NCBI RefSeq assembly: GCF_017908035.1
Contig: NZ_JAEQMU010000005.1
Span: 186,001 to 250,000, forward strand
Length of the DNA: 64,000 nt
Direction: 5' to 3'
DNA from: Sphingobacterium tabacisoli
GTDB taxonomy: Bacteria; Bacteroidota; Bacteroidia; Sphingobacteriales; Sphingobacteriaceae
Numbering within the stretch: position 1 is the stretch's first letter; every line of letters starts with the position of its first letter. Positions 26,525-36,348 of the stretch are shown here, in pieces. Below the pieces are notes generated by a model. It saw only the letters and a program-made list of their open reading frames with translations. It had not been told where the DNA came from and did not search any database. A program made the translations under genes and the position numbers.

Positions 26525-26947
26525 ATGATTACAGCAGAGAGATACCACGACATTTCGTGTGGACACCGAGTAGTAGGGCATGAAGGAAAATGTAGGTATC
26601 TACATGGTCACAATTACCGCATACATTTCATTGTCCAATCCGACGAGTTAGACACTGTAGGCCGTGTTGTCGATTTTTCTGTAATAAAAGAAAAACTTTG
26701 CATGTGGCTCGAAGACAATTTCGACCACAAATTCCTCATCTGGAATGAGGACCCATTATTAGCTTCATTGATGGACATCGCAGCGGACAGCTTAGTTCTT
26801 GTCCCCTTCAATCCGACAGCAGAAAATATAGCAAAGTACCTAGTCGAACAGATAGGTCCTCAGCAGTTGGCAGAGCATGGCTGTCGTCTTATCAAATGTA
26901 AAGTGGAGGAGACACAAAAATGTGCTGCCTCCTACACCTTAGCCTAG
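26525..26947 (+). CDS. queD: 6-carboxytetrahydropterin synthase / PTPS family
   Basis: QueD converts dihydroneopterin triphosphate to 6-carboxytetrahydropterin for queuosine and other deazapurines. Zinc ligands His14, His27 and His29 (CGHRV and LHGHNY), catalytic Cys23 (GKCRY) and the late VEET motif are visible. At 140 residues it is slightly longer than typical QueD. Its end lies 6 bp from the convergent xth gene. A 6-pyruvoyl-tetrahydropterin synthase role cannot be excluded. Confidence 0.85.
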   Translation: MITAERYHDISCGHRVVGHEGKCRYLHGHNYRIHFIVQSDELDTVGRVVDFSVIKEKLCMWLEDNFDHKFLIWNEDPLLASLMDIAADSLVLVPFNPTAENIAKYLVEQIGPQQLAEHGCRLIKCKVEETQKCAASYTLA

Positions 26948-26953
26948 ACGGCA

Positions 26954-27721
26954 TCAATCCTTCAGCTCAAGCAATACCGGACAGTGGTCCGAATGGACAG
27001 CATCATTCAAAATATTTGCCGCTACAATCCGGTCTTTCAATGCAGCTGATGCCATGTTATAGTCGATGCGCCACCCCAGGTTCTTACCTCGGGCCCCTGC
27101 TCTATAACTCCACCAAGTATAGTGGTGCGGATCTGCATTCAAATGTCGAAACGTGTCGATAAATCCAGAATTGATAAAGTTCTCCATCCACTCCCTCTCT
27201 TCTGGTAAGAAGCCAGAAGTGTTTGCATTAGATTTTGGGTTATGGATATCAATTGCACGATGGCAAATATTAAAATCTCCACAGACTACAAGATTAGGCT
27301 GTTCTTGGATCAATTTGTCTGCATAAAGCTGAAAATCATCTAAAAACCGGTACTTGAACGTCTGCCTGATATCCCCTGTAGTACCTGACGGAAAATACGT
27401 ACTCATTACCGACACATTATCAAAATCGGCCCGAATAATACGGCCTTCAAAATCATAATCCTCGTGTCCACAACCGTACTCTACATGCTTGGGCGTTATC
27501 TTCGTCAAAATAGCCGTTCCACTATACCCTTTTTTTTGCGCAGGGTACCAGTAATGTTCATAGCCCATCTGTTCAAAAAAAGCTATTTCAGGAACCTGAT
27601 CCGGTGTTGCTTTTATTTCCTGCAGGCACACCACATCCGGGTTTACCGTCTTCAACCAGCCTACCCAATCCTTCTTCAAGGCAGCCCGTATTCCATTCAC
27701 ATTATATGTTACAATCTTCAT
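26954..27721 (-). CDS. xth: Exodeoxyribonuclease III
   Basis: This AP endonuclease and 3'-5' exonuclease works in base excision repair. The ATG at 27721 gives 255 residues starting MKIVTYNVNGIRAALKK; the longer TTG start is rejected. Catalytic signatures LQEIKA (Glu), CGDFNICH (Asp/Asn) and the final SDHCPVLLEL (Asp-His) are in place, together with WSYRAGARGKNLGWRIDY. It lies 37 bp after the cyclophilin gene. Confidence 0.96.
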   Translation of the reverse strand: MKIVTYNVNGIRAALKKDWVGWLKTVNPDVVCLQEIKATPDQVPEIAFFEQMGYEHYWYPAQKKGYSGTAILTKITPKHVEYGCGHEDYDFEGRIIRADFDNVSVMSTYFPSGTTGDIRQTFKYRFLDDFQLYADKLIQEQPNLVVCGDFNICHRAIDIHNPKSNANTSGFLPEEREWMENFINSGFIDTFRHLNADPHHYTWWSYRAGARGKNLGWRIDYNMASAALKDRIVAANILNDAVHSDHCPVLLELKD

Positions 27722-27758
27722 CCTAGCCAATTATAGATAAATTCCTTTACACAGCCTT

Positions 27759-28517
27759 TTATAAGCTATACTTCTTTGATTTAAAAGCATCAAAGAACTC
27801 CGTTATAAAACCAGATTTTGGTTTAAGCCCCTTCATGATACGATCCTGATTCACAGCTTCCCTCCTCGTCAATAACCGGGCAGACATGCGCTCATTTACG
27901 ATAGGCCTATCCTGAGCATTTGTTTTCACTCCCGCGATAGTATCTACTGCCTCCAGGCCACTTATCACCTGTCCGAATACCGTATAATTTCCATCCAGAT
28001 GAGGCGCACCACCTACCGTTGTATATTGCTCCCGTTGCAAAGCAGAAAGCTTATTGCCGTTCAATCTAAAACGTTCCAAAGAATCCAGACCATCATTTGT
28101 AAAACGATGTCCCTGAACAATATAAAACTGCGAAGCAGAAGACTGCTTTGCTGGGTTATTGTCCCGGGCAGCTCCCAGAGCACCTTTTTTATGAATAAGT
28201 CCTTCCTGTATCTCTGAGGATATTTTATAGTCAGGGCCACCATTCCCGAGCATCGCATTATCCGCTGCCTTTTTCGAGTCTGGGTCTCCCCCTTGAATCA
28301 TAAAATTCTTAATAACACGGTGAAAGAGTAAAGAATCATAATAGTGCTCATTCACCAATTTCTTAAAATTATCACGATGCTTAGGCGTCTCATTATAGAG
28401 CTGGATCAATATATTTCCTTTACCCGTCTTCAGTTCCACATAATAGTGCTGTGGCTTTTGCGCCTGTGTCGTCACTAAGAATAATCCTAAAAAAATAGAA
28501 AGTAAAAATCTCTTCAT
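27759..28517 (-). CDS. Secreted cyclophilin-type peptidyl-prolyl isomerase
   Basis: The 252-residue protein has a signal peptide (FLLSIFLGLFLVTTQAQ) and a cyclophilin domain over about residues 25-195. Landmarks are FHRVIKNFMIQGGDP and SASQFYIVQG. The loop between the last two is longer than in cytosolic PpiB, as in many Bacteroidota periplasmic forms. It would speed proline isomerisation during folding in the envelope. It is next to the 28527 gene, 9 bp apart. Confidence 0.92.
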   Translation of the reverse strand: MKRFLLSIFLGLFLVTTQAQKPQHYYVELKTGKGNILIQLYNETPKHRDNFKKLVNEHYYDSLLFHRVIKNFMIQGGDPDSKKAADNAMLGNGGPDYKISSEIQEGLIHKKGALGAARDNNPAKQSSASQFYIVQGHRFTNDGLDSLERFRLNGNKLSALQREQYTTVGGAPHLDGNYTVFGQVISGLEAVDTIAGVKTNAQDRPIVNERMSARLLTRREAVNQDRIMKGLKPKSGFITEFFDAFKSKKYSL

Positions 28518-28526
28518 AAAAATAAG

Positions 28527-28874
28527 TTATATCACTTCCAATTCTTGGAAGTAATCAATAATCAACGATTTCATAATCAGTTCTTGCTCCAATAATGTAT
28601 AGTTGGGGATTGCTTTCACCAACTTCCAATGTGGCCAGCCTTGCTCATCCAATCCTTCCAATTCATAAAATCCCATCGAACTGAAAAGCCGGCATGTCGC
28701 GATATGCATCAGTTCCTCCTTCTCCCGTTTGGAGAATTTCTTAGGTCCTTGTCCAAGCTCCTGTACCCCGATTAAAAACAAAACCACCTTTATATCGGGC
28801 AGTTCCATATCAAAACTCTGGGCTAGAGCCTCCCTTAGGACATTCCATTTTTTATTTACTTCTGTTGCTTTCAT
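28527..28874 (-). CDS. Conserved hypothetical cytosolic protein
   Basis: This 115-residue protein has no signal peptide or membrane helix. It contains VVLFLIGVQELGQGPKKFSK and the closing LIIDYFQELEVI. I recognise it as a conserved Bacteroidota protein often found near tyrosine phosphatase genes, but it has no named domain. The helical, acidic composition suggests an adaptor-like protein; this is inference. Confidence 0.6.
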   Translation of the reverse strand: MKATEVNKKWNVLREALAQSFDMELPDIKVVLFLIGVQELGQGPKKFSKREKEELMHIATCRLFSSMGFYELEGLDEQGWPHWKLVKAIPNYTLLEQELIMKSLIIDYFQELEVI

Positions 28875-28930
28875 GTATATTTAAAAACCAAAAGTAACTA
28901 ATTCAGAAGTAAGAATTGTCATGCGATTCT

Positions 28931-29365
28931 TTAAGATAACTCTTGCAATAATTCTTTGCATCGTTTTTCTACCATTTTATATACCGGATCAAACAGCGTA
29001 TCATCAAAATAAGGATCAGGCACCACATCATCTTTCAAAAACAGACGCACCTTATCTTTCTGTTCGGTATTCTTAGCTAGGCCGATTACATCTTTATAGT
29101 TCTGCTTGTCCATCACTAAAATCAAATCATAATCATCAAACAGCACCTTCGTAAAATGCTGCGCCCGTTGTCCGGAGATATCTACACCATTTCTCTTTGC
29201 TACAGCTATCGATCTATGGTCTGGTGCATGTCCAACGTGCCAGTCTCCTGTACCGGCAGAGTCAACAGTCCATCCCAATCCCTCATCCAAAACCATATGT
29301 TGTAATACCCCGTGTGCCAATGGCGATCGACAAATATTACCCAAACAAACCATCAAAATCTTCAT
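28931..29365 (-). CDS. Low-molecular-weight protein tyrosine phosphatase
   Basis: The 144-residue enzyme dephosphorylates tyrosine, often in control of exopolysaccharide export. The P-loop CX5R is CLGNICR (Cys7 to Arg13) followed by Ser-Pro, and the general acid Asp is in VPDPYFDD near residue 117. No tyrosine kinase is adjacent, so its substrate is not clear. It is followed by the 28527 gene after 56 bp. Confidence 0.92.
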   Translation of the reverse strand: MKILMVCLGNICRSPLAHGVLQHMVLDEGLGWTVDSAGTGDWHVGHAPDHRSIAVAKRNGVDISGQRAQHFTKVLFDDYDLILVMDKQNYKDVIGLAKNTEQKDKVRLFLKDDVVPDPYFDDTLFDPVYKMVEKRCKELLQELS

Positions 29366-29390
29366 ATCCCAAAAATCTACATTATTATAT

Positions 29391-29434
29391 AAAAAAACAA
29401 AGTATGACTATCTTACGAAAGCCATACTTTGTTT
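29391..29434 (-). terminator. Terminator of the DegP/HtrA protease gene
   Basis: AAACAAAGTATG (29395-29406) and CATACTTTGTTT (29423-29434) form a 12-bp stem. On the minus strand more T follow. It ends the protease transcript before the phosphatase gene. Confidence 0.82.
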
Positions 29435-29455
29435 ATATGTAAACTATTCTACAGT

Positions 29456-31015
29456 TTAATACTCAATAGGTACATTCAACTCCACCGTACTTCCACGTTG
29501 AGGAACTCCCTTTATACGTACGATATTACGTTTTGTCGAAGCTAGTGCAGATTCTACATCATCCACATTATTTACCGTCTTACCGTTCACTTCAGTTATC
29601 ACCAATCCACGTTCTACACCAAAATATTCGAACACTCCGCCACGGCGCACATCCGTCACCACAACTCCAGACGTAATTCCTAATTCTTTCTTACGCGCAT
29701 CTGTTGCTGGGATAAAACTTGCACCAAGTTTATTAAAGATCTGTGTTGCACTAGCGCTTGAGCCTTCATCACTAGCCGCAGCTTTGTTTACTTCCTCACC
29801 TTTTAGCGTTACTGTTACATCTTTCTCTTTTCCATCACGTTTATAAGTCAACGTAACCTTATCTCCAGGACGAAGTCTTGCTACACGTTCCTGTAAATCA
29901 GGCGAACTGTAGATAACTTTACCATCCACCTTAGTGATGATATCATTTTTCTTGATACCCGCAGCTTCAGCTCCGCCACCTTTTACCACACTAGAAACAT
30001 ACAATCCTCTTACATCGTCAATACCCAATTCTTTACGTGCGGCATCATTCATCTCCGTAAATGTAAAGCCTACATAACCACGTTTTACGCTACCAAACTC
30101 TTTAAAATCATCCAATACCTTTTTAGCAAGACTAATCGGAATAGCAAATCCATATCCAGCATAGGTACCTGTAGGCGATGCGATTGCAGAGTTGATACCG
30201 ATCAATTCTCCTCGTGCATTAACCAGAGCTCCACCACTATTACCTTTATTAATTACCGCATCCGTCTGTATAAAAGACTCAATAGCCGTACTTACCATTT
30301 GCTCAGGCTGTCCTCCTTGTCCAAATCCTCTCTGTTGCGAAGGTTCATCGAGAATACCTATACGGCGTCCCTTAGCACTTACGATACCAGCTGTTACCGT
30401 AGACTGCAAACCTAACGGATAACCTACAGCCAATACCCATTCTCCCACTTGAACATCATCCGAATTACCCAACTTAACCATTGGAAGATTTGTCGCATTT
30501 ACTTTAATCAGTGCTAAATCAAAATTAGGATCGCGACCGATTACTTTAGCCTCATAGGTACGATTGTCTGTAAGCTGCACCTCTATTTTATCTGCATCTT
30601 CAACCACATGGTTATTGGTTACGATATATCCATCAGGCGATATAATTACACCCGATCCAGACGCCTGTGCCTGTCTTGGCTGAGCCTGTCCACGTCGTTG
30701 TTGTGGCATACCAAAAAACTCTTCAAACATATCAAACGGAGAGCCTGAACCTCCACCTCCACGTTGATTGCCCCGTGTCGTCACCGAAACTTTTATATGC
30801 ACAACACCTGGCGAAACCGCCGCTGCTGCTTGGGTAAAATCTGGATTACCAGTAGATGACATAGCTGCACCTGTAGGGTTACTTGCATAATAGACTTTTT
30901 GCTGTTCTTCAAAAGTCATACTATCCAATTGTTTGTTCTCAAAAAACTTGTATCCCCCGACAGCAATTGCCCCTCCTAGGACAGCTGCTAATACACTTAC
31001 TCCTATTTTTTTCAT
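29456..31015 (-). CDS. DegP/HtrA-family periplasmic serine protease
   Basis: The 519 residues begin with a signal anchor (VSVLAAVLGGAIAVGG). The trypsin-like domain carries the triad: His in TNNHVVED, Asp in FDLALIKV and Ser in GNSGGAL. Two PDZ domains follow (about residues 315-400 and 430-515). Such proteases degrade or refold misfolded envelope proteins. A Gly/Gln-rich loop (MPQQRRGQAQPRQAQ) lies in the LA-loop position. It is divergent from dapF. Confidence 0.95.
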   Translation of the reverse strand: MKKIGVSVLAAVLGGAIAVGGYKFFENKQLDSMTFEEQQKVYYASNPTGAAMSSTGNPDFTQAAAAVSPGVVHIKVSVTTRGNQRGGGGSGSPFDMFEEFFGMPQQRRGQAQPRQAQASGSGVIISPDGYIVTNNHVVEDADKIEVQLTDNRTYEAKVIGRDPNFDLALIKVNATNLPMVKLGNSDDVQVGEWVLAVGYPLGLQSTVTAGIVSAKGRRIGILDEPSQQRGFGQGGQPEQMVSTAIESFIQTDAVINKGNSGGALVNARGELIGINSAIASPTGTYAGYGFAIPISLAKKVLDDFKEFGSVKRGYVGFTFTEMNDAARKELGIDDVRGLYVSSVVKGGGAEAAGIKKNDIITKVDGKVIYSSPDLQERVARLRPGDKVTLTYKRDGKEKDVTVTLKGEEVNKAAASDEGSSASATQIFNKLGASFIPATDARKKELGITSGVVVTDVRRGGVFEYFGVERGLVITEVNGKTVNNVDDVESALASTKRNIVRIKGVPQRGSTVELNVPIEY

Positions 31016-31149
31016 ATTACTTTGCTGTTTTAATTTCTAACTTTGTTCTACAATAATTACAATTTGTATTAGTCAAATGTAGTACCATCACCCCGACTAG
31101 CACAATTTTTGTCAGTTAAATTTTGTTAATAAATGGCGACTTTAGAGGT

Positions 31150-31190
31150 TTTTAACAAGTTTTAACAAGTTCAATCACAATTGTAACAAG
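31150..31190. repeat. TTTTAACAAG direct repeats in the degP-dapF gap
   Basis: TTTTAACAAG occurs twice in tandem at 31151-31170, and TTGTAACAAG follows at 31181-31190. They lie between divergent promoters and could be a binding site for a stress regulator. No regulator was identified. Confidence 0.4.
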
Positions 31191-31195
31191 AATAT

Positions 31196-31203
31196 TAAAT
31201 TTG
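31196..31203 (+). promoter_or_regulatory. -7 element of dapF
   Basis: TAAATTTG matches TAnnTTTG and lies 19 bases before the dapF ATG. No TTTG occurs at the expected -33 distance. Confidence 0.5.
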
Positions 31204-31222
31204 ACGCATATTTTCAAGCTTT

Positions 31223-32008
31223 ATGGACCAAAAAGTTAAATTTTACAAGTATCAAGGAGCAGGTAATGATTTCATACTCATAGATAACCGGAATGGCCTT
31301 TTTGACCACACCAACCAAACATTGATTCAACATTTATGTGACCGCAGGTTTGGCATTGGTGCGGACGGTCTAATGCTTCTTCAAGATACTGAAAATTTCG
31401 ATTTTCAAATGGTTTACTTTAATGCAGACGGCCGCGAGGGTAGCATGTGTGGCAATGGGGGACGTTGCATTGTAGCCTTCGCTCGTGACCTTGGCATCAT
31501 AGAAAACAAAACTGCCTTTTTGGCAGTAGATGGAGAACACCACGCAATCATCCACCACGATCAGGTCGATCTCGGCATGATAGATGTCCATCAGGTCCAA
31601 CGCGACGAAAAAGCCTATGTTTTACATACCGGATCACCCCACTATGTCGTTTCTGTAGAAAATCTGAAAGAGCTCGATGTATACAGTGAGGGCTATGCCA
31701 TACGTAACAACAGTACGTATCAACGCGAGGGTATAAATGTCAATTTCACAGAAAAAGAAGGCGAGGGTTATTTTCTCCGCACATTTGAGCGCGGTGTCGA
31801 AGATGAGACCTACGCCTGCGGCACAGGAGCAACAGCTACCGCCATGGCGATGGCCTATCAAGAAGGATGGAATGGCAACCTCCAAATCCCCATACGTGTC
31901 ATGGGCGGACAATTGTATGTTTCATTTGACAAGAATGGTGAACACTTTACAAATGTACTTCTTAAAGGTCCAGCTACCTTTGTTTATGAAGGCAACATAA
32001 CAGTATAA
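31223..32008 (+). CDS. dapF: Diaminopimelate epimerase
   Basis: DapF converts LL- to meso-diaminopimelate for lysine and peptidoglycan. The 261 residues have both catalytic cysteines: MCGNGGRC near residue 73 and ACGTGATATAMA near residue 199. The N-terminal YQGAGNDFI motif is typical. It is a single gene divergent from the protease. Confidence 0.97.
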   Translation: MDQKVKFYKYQGAGNDFILIDNRNGLFDHTNQTLIQHLCDRRFGIGADGLMLLQDTENFDFQMVYFNADGREGSMCGNGGRCIVAFARDLGIIENKTAFLAVDGEHHAIIHHDQVDLGMIDVHQVQRDEKAYVLHTGSPHYVVSVENLKELDVYSEGYAIRNNSTYQREGINVNFTEKEGEGYFLRTFERGVEDETYACGTGATATAMAMAYQEGWNGNLQIPIRVMGGQLYVSFDKNGEHFTNVLLKGPATFVYEGNITV

Positions 32009-32152
32009 GCCAAAACCGGTCATCTTTATTCTTCATTTATTAATACCCTTTCCCTCTGTAGCTGAGAGAGGAATACAATAATTAGCTTTTTATTTTTACT
32101 TTATCGTTATTCGGGTTATCTTAGATGCCTTCTTACAGAAGAATTCATCAAG

Positions 32153-35035
32153 ATGCAGCAAGTAGACAAATCCATTCGATATCAATTGGTTTATTCACTC
32201 GGAGAACACCCCTATCTGGGCTATCTGCTAGAACCGCATATCGTACAGCTCAACGCTAACGGAAGTCTTTCGCTGTCCTCCAAACGTGTATTTTCCAACA
32301 CTGTTGATGAATACGCTTCCGCTTTGGATGAACAAGATTACAAAATCATCAAACTTCTGGACGAGGTCGAACAGACCCATGTCATCAAGAAATACCATAA
32401 AAAAGCAATACGTCCGGCAGATTACTTCCTCAACGTATTCGACCAAAAAATATACGATTACATCCGTCCCAAATTAGAACAGAAACTACTCAAAGCATTA
32501 GAATTAATCGGTCAGAAACCCCTATTCTTAATGAGTAAAAAAGATGGGTATTCTGCAGACCAAAAGCTACAGATAGCTCCACAGGCGACATCCATTCTCT
32601 TCCATTTCAGACGCAGCGAAGAGGAGACCCGCTATTTTCCTACATTAAAATATGATGGGCACAGGATGGAGTTTATGTTCAAAAATGCCGAAGTCATCAT
32701 CAATGCACAGGCATGGCTCCTGCTGGACAACACACTGTACCACTTTGACCAGCCCCTAGAGGGAAAAAAACTCAGTCCTTTCCTCAACAAACGTTATATC
32801 ACGGTGACACGTGCTACGGAGAAAAAATACTTCGAAACCTTTGTCTCTAACCTTATCGAAAAAAATAATGTTTATGCAGAGGGATTCGACATCAAGACCA
32901 TCAAAGAAGAGGCAATCCCCGTATTGACCTTAAATTATATCGTAGACGGGCAGTCACATGTCCAGCTATCATTCAACTACGGACAGTACAACTTCTCTTC
33001 CGGAGGCGACCATAAAGTCTCCGTACGTCTACATTACGACACCGATGCAGACTGGTATACCTTTACCCGGATCAGACGATCATCGCTATGGGAAGAAAAA
33101 CAGCATTTGTATCTCGAGAATCTTGGGCTAAAACGGCAAGATGCATTATTTGGCAGTTACATTCCCAGTACAGAGGATGTAAGCAGTATCTTCGACTGGC
33201 TTAACCAGCATCAGGAAGAATTGCTGGACAAAGGCTTTCAGATCAAACAAGAAACAGGAGACAAACAGATATTCATCGGTAAGACATCGTTAGACATCGA
33301 AGTTGTCGAGGACAACGATTGGTTTGACATACGTGCCTTTGCCAACTTTGGTCCTTACAAGATACCATTTATACAGTTGCGAGACCATATCCTCAACCGC
33401 ATCCAAGAATTTGTCCTTCCAAATGGGGAGATTGCTATCATCCCTGAAGAATGGTTTGCCCAATATGAGCACCTTTTTCATTTTGCCGTCAAAAAAGACA
33501 GCCTACAGCTCAACAAAGCGCATATAGGTATCCTCCATGAAATATCTGAGCATACCGAATTGAGCATGAGCCGTAAGCTGCAAAATCTAAGCAACTTCGA
33601 AGAGATACAACAGACAGCATCGCCCGAAGGCTTCAAAGGTCAACTACGTCCTTACCAACAGGCAGGCTACAACTGGTTCCATTTCCTACAGGAGTATAAA
33701 TTTGGAGGAGTCCTTGCCGACGACATGGGACTGGGCAAGACCGTACAGACATTGGCTCTCTTACAAAAACAAAAAGAAGAGCTCAAAGACACCGATCACG
33801 CAAAGACCACACTACTGATTTTACCAACCTCTCTGGTTTATAACTGGCAAAAAGAAGCAGACCATTTTGCGCCAAAACTAAGAGTACTCTTACATACCGG
33901 GACTAACAGATTCAAGGATCCTTATGCTTTCACCCATTTCGACCTCGTCATTACCACATACGGTATAGTCAGAAGCGATGAGGCTATCCTCAGCAAGTGT
34001 TTCTTCAATTATATCATCCTGGACGAAAGTCAGAATATAAAGAACCCGACCTCCAAATCCTTTAAAGCCATCAAGCTATTAAAGAGCCGCCACAAGCTGG
34101 CACTTAGTGGGACACCCATTGAGAATTCGGTTTCTGACATATGGTCGCAGATGCATTTTACAAACCCCGGTCTTTTGGGCAACTATACCTTCTTCCAAAA
34201 AGAGTTTGTAACCCCTATCGAAAAGAAAAAAGATGAAGCCGCAGCCAAAAGACTCCAAGCCATCATCAAGCCTTTCGTACTGAGACGGACAAAAAACCAG
34301 GTAGCAACAGAGCTACCGCCAAAAACAGAACAGATCATCTACTGTCAAATGACCGAAGGGCAGTCTGAACGCTATGAAACCACAAAATCCGAATACCGCA
34401 ACGCCATACTGGATAGCGCAGTCCAACAACAGCGTAAAGGCTCACAGATAGCCCTATTGCAGGGGCTGACCAAGCTCAGGCAGCTTGCCAACCATCCAAG
34501 TATGGTTGAGGGCGATTACACCGATGGTTCTGGCAAATTTGAAGCGGTACTCGAGATGTTAGAAGCGATATTATCTGAAGGAAACAAAGTCTTGATTTTC
34601 TCCCAATTTGTCAAGCACCTTGAAATCTTTAAAGCGCATTTCCAACAACAGGGTATACCATTTGCCTATCTAGACGGGACAACAAAAAACCGGGCACAGG
34701 CGGTACAAACATTTAAAACAGATGACAGCATCAAGATCTTCCTTATTTCCATTAAAGCAGGAGGAGTCGGCCTCAACCTTACCGAAGCAGACTATGTATT
34801 CATACTAGACCCTTGGTGGAACCCTGCTGTCGAACAACAGGCAATTGACCGAAGTCACCGCATAGGGCAAACCCGCAATGTATTCATCTATAAATTCATC
34901 AGTAAAGATACCGTCGAAGAAAAGATAGTAGCCATGCAGAACCGAAAGAAATCGATAGCTACATCTTTAGTAACCACCGAAGAGAGTTTCGTAAAATCAC
35001 TATCTCAGGACGATCTAAAAGAGTTATTAAGGTAA
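32153..35035 (+). CDS. SNF2-family DEAD/DEAH-box helicase
   Basis: The 960-residue protein has a long N-terminal region (about residues 1-480) without a recognised domain, and then SNF2 helicase core motifs. Motif I is DDMGLGKT (about residue 523), motif II is DESQ (about 624), SGTPIENS is motif III, and VGLNLTEAD with DRSHRIGQ are motifs V and VI. It likely remodels DNA-protein complexes in transcription or repair. Its stop is 5 bp from the convergent ligase gene, with no terminator between. Confidence 0.93.
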   Translation: MQQVDKSIRYQLVYSLGEHPYLGYLLEPHIVQLNANGSLSLSSKRVFSNTVDEYASALDEQDYKIIKLLDEVEQTHVIKKYHKKAIRPADYFLNVFDQKIYDYIRPKLEQKLLKALELIGQKPLFLMSKKDGYSADQKLQIAPQATSILFHFRRSEEETRYFPTLKYDGHRMEFMFKNAEVIINAQAWLLLDNTLYHFDQPLEGKKLSPFLNKRYITVTRATEKKYFETFVSNLIEKNNVYAEGFDIKTIKEEAIPVLTLNYIVDGQSHVQLSFNYGQYNFSSGGDHKVSVRLHYDTDADWYTFTRIRRSSLWEEKQHLYLENLGLKRQDALFGSYIPSTEDVSSIFDWLNQHQEELLDKGFQIKQETGDKQIFIGKTSLDIEVVEDNDWFDIRAFANFGPYKIPFIQLRDHILNRIQEFVLPNGEIAIIPEEWFAQYEHLFHFAVKKDSLQLNKAHIGILHEISEHTELSMSRKLQNLSNFEEIQQTASPEGFKGQLRPYQQAGYNWFHFLQEYKFGGVLADDMGLGKTVQTLALLQKQKEELKDTDHAKTTLLILPTSLVYNWQKEADHFAPKLRVLLHTGTNRFKDPYAFTHFDLVITTYGIVRSDEAILSKCFFNYIILDESQNIKNPTSKSFKAIKLLKSRHKLALSGTPIENSVSDIWSQMHFTNPGLLGNYTFFQKEFVTPIEKKKDEAAAKRLQAIIKPFVLRRTKNQVATELPPKTEQIIYCQMTEGQSERYETTKSEYRNAILDSAVQQQRKGSQIALLQGLTKLRQLANHPSMVEGDYTDGSGKFEAVLEMLEAILSEGNKVLIFSQFVKHLEIFKAHFQQQGIPFAYLDGTTKNRAQAVQTFKTDDSIKIFLISIKAGGVGLNLTEADYVFILDPWWNPAVEQQAIDRSHRIGQTRNVFIYKFISKDTVEEKIVAMQNRKKSIATSLVTTEESFVKSLSQDDLKELLR

Positions 35036-35040
35036 TGAGC

Positions 35041-36348
35041 TTATAGCCTATTATCAACAAAAGTAATCGGCTTTCGGCTCATTGGATTAAAAACCGACTG
35101 TTGCAACACCTCCAGTTTACACAGCTCAATCTTAGGTGCCACCCGCAGTTTTGCTCTAAAATAATCCTTGATTTCATTGATAAAATCTTCCGATTCATTA
35201 GCAGACACCAGGCGGATGATGATTTCATCCGTACCTATTTCATTATGGAACAGTTCAATCTGATGCAACAGTATTTCAGGAAATCCTGCCAGTAAATCAT
35301 GCATAGCTGGCGGGTATAGTGTTGTTCCCTTATATTTCACCATATGTTGTTTTCGTCCTTCGACGGGTCCTATACGATAGGTATGGCGGCCACATGCACA
35401 GGGCTCCGTATGACGGCGCACGATATCTCCAGTTTTAAAACGCAGCAGAGGCAACCCTTCCACCCCTAGTGTCGTTACAACCAACTCTCCACTTTCGCCA
35501 TCAGCCACCCATTTTCCCTGTTCATCCAGTATCTCCGTGATAATCAAATCCGGTTGCACGTGCCCCCCTTTAAAATCATTACACTCCGTAAAAGCCGCCC
35601 CCATCTCCGTAGAAGCATATGTTGAATGCAAGTCCACTTTCCACTTACTTGCTATACGATTGGTAAGAATCGTATTATTCAGATCTTTATCCCGCAAAGC
35701 CTCACCAATGCAAATCACAGCCTTGACGCTACAATTATTATAATCGATATCATGCTGTTCTGCAAATTCAATCAGTTTCAATAAAAAAGAAGGAACACCA
35801 ATAAGGTAAGTTGGCTTATATTTCAGTATAGAGTCCCATTGCATCTGGGGGATTCCCGAGCCGACACGGATTACCCCAGCTCCGAGCTTTCGCAAGCCAA
35901 GAAAATAAGCAAGCCCCGCCATAAACCGGCGGTCCATCGTCGTCATCAACTGCACCCTATCCCCAGACTTCACCCCCACCGTTTCAAAAGATTGCATTTC
36001 ATTCGTCGCCAGACGATCCAAATCCTTATCCGTAAGTCCAAAGGTAACGGGAGTACCCAATGTTCCGGAAGTCGTACAATAGTCAATTATTTCCTCCTGC
36101 GGTACACACAAAAAATCATCGTTATACAATTGTAGATCATCTTTACAGGTAGTCGGTAGCTGTTCCAGATCCGACAGTCTTCTGATAGTGGACACATCGA
36201 CTTGATGCTTTACAAATAAACGTTGATAAAAAGGAGAGCTGCTGGCCAAATATGCTAACTGCTCCTGCAACAAACCTTCTTGAAAAGCTTCAATTGCGGC
36301 TACCGAAGCATACGCTATACCTTCCGTCTTTTGTTCGCCTTTTTCCAT
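35041..36348 (-). CDS. PaaK-like adenylate-forming acyl ligase
   Basis: The 435-residue protein belongs to the phenylacetate-CoA ligase family. Visible motifs are the P-loop CTTSGTLGTPVTFG (near residue 92), STYASTEMG, and TGDIVRRHTEPCACGRHTY, followed by a small C-terminal domain. It lies at the far end of the pigment cluster and overlaps the C45 gene by 34 bp. I infer that it activates the aryl acid starter (such as 4-coumarate) on CoA or ACP. Substrate cannot be read from sequence. Confidence 0.82.
   Translation of the reverse strand: MEKGEQKTEGIAYASVAAIEAFQEGLLQEQLAYLASSSPFYQRLFVKHQVDVSTIRRLSDLEQLPTTCKDDLQLYNDDFLCVPQEEIIDYCTTSGTLGTPVTFGLTDKDLDRLATNEMQSFETVGVKSGDRVQLMTTMDRRFMAGLAYFLGLRKLGAGVIRVGSGIPQMQWDSILKYKPTYLIGVPSFLLKLIEFAEQHDIDYNNCSVKAVICIGEALRDKDLNNTILTNRIASKWKVDLHSTYASTEMGAAFTECNDFKGGHVQPDLIITEILDEQGKWVADGESGELVVTTLGVEGLPLLRFKTGDIVRRHTEPCACGRHTYRIGPVEGRKQHMVKYKGTTLYPPAMHDLLAGFPEILLHQIELFHNEIGTDEIIIRLVSANESEDFINEIKDYFRAKLRVAPKIELCKLEVLQQSVFNPMSRKPITFVDNRL

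Noticed and set aside
32058..32080. CTGAGAG-like motif considered as a TPP riboswitch
   Set aside because: Only a short motif matches. The other conserved TPP elements are absent and the next gene is a helicase.
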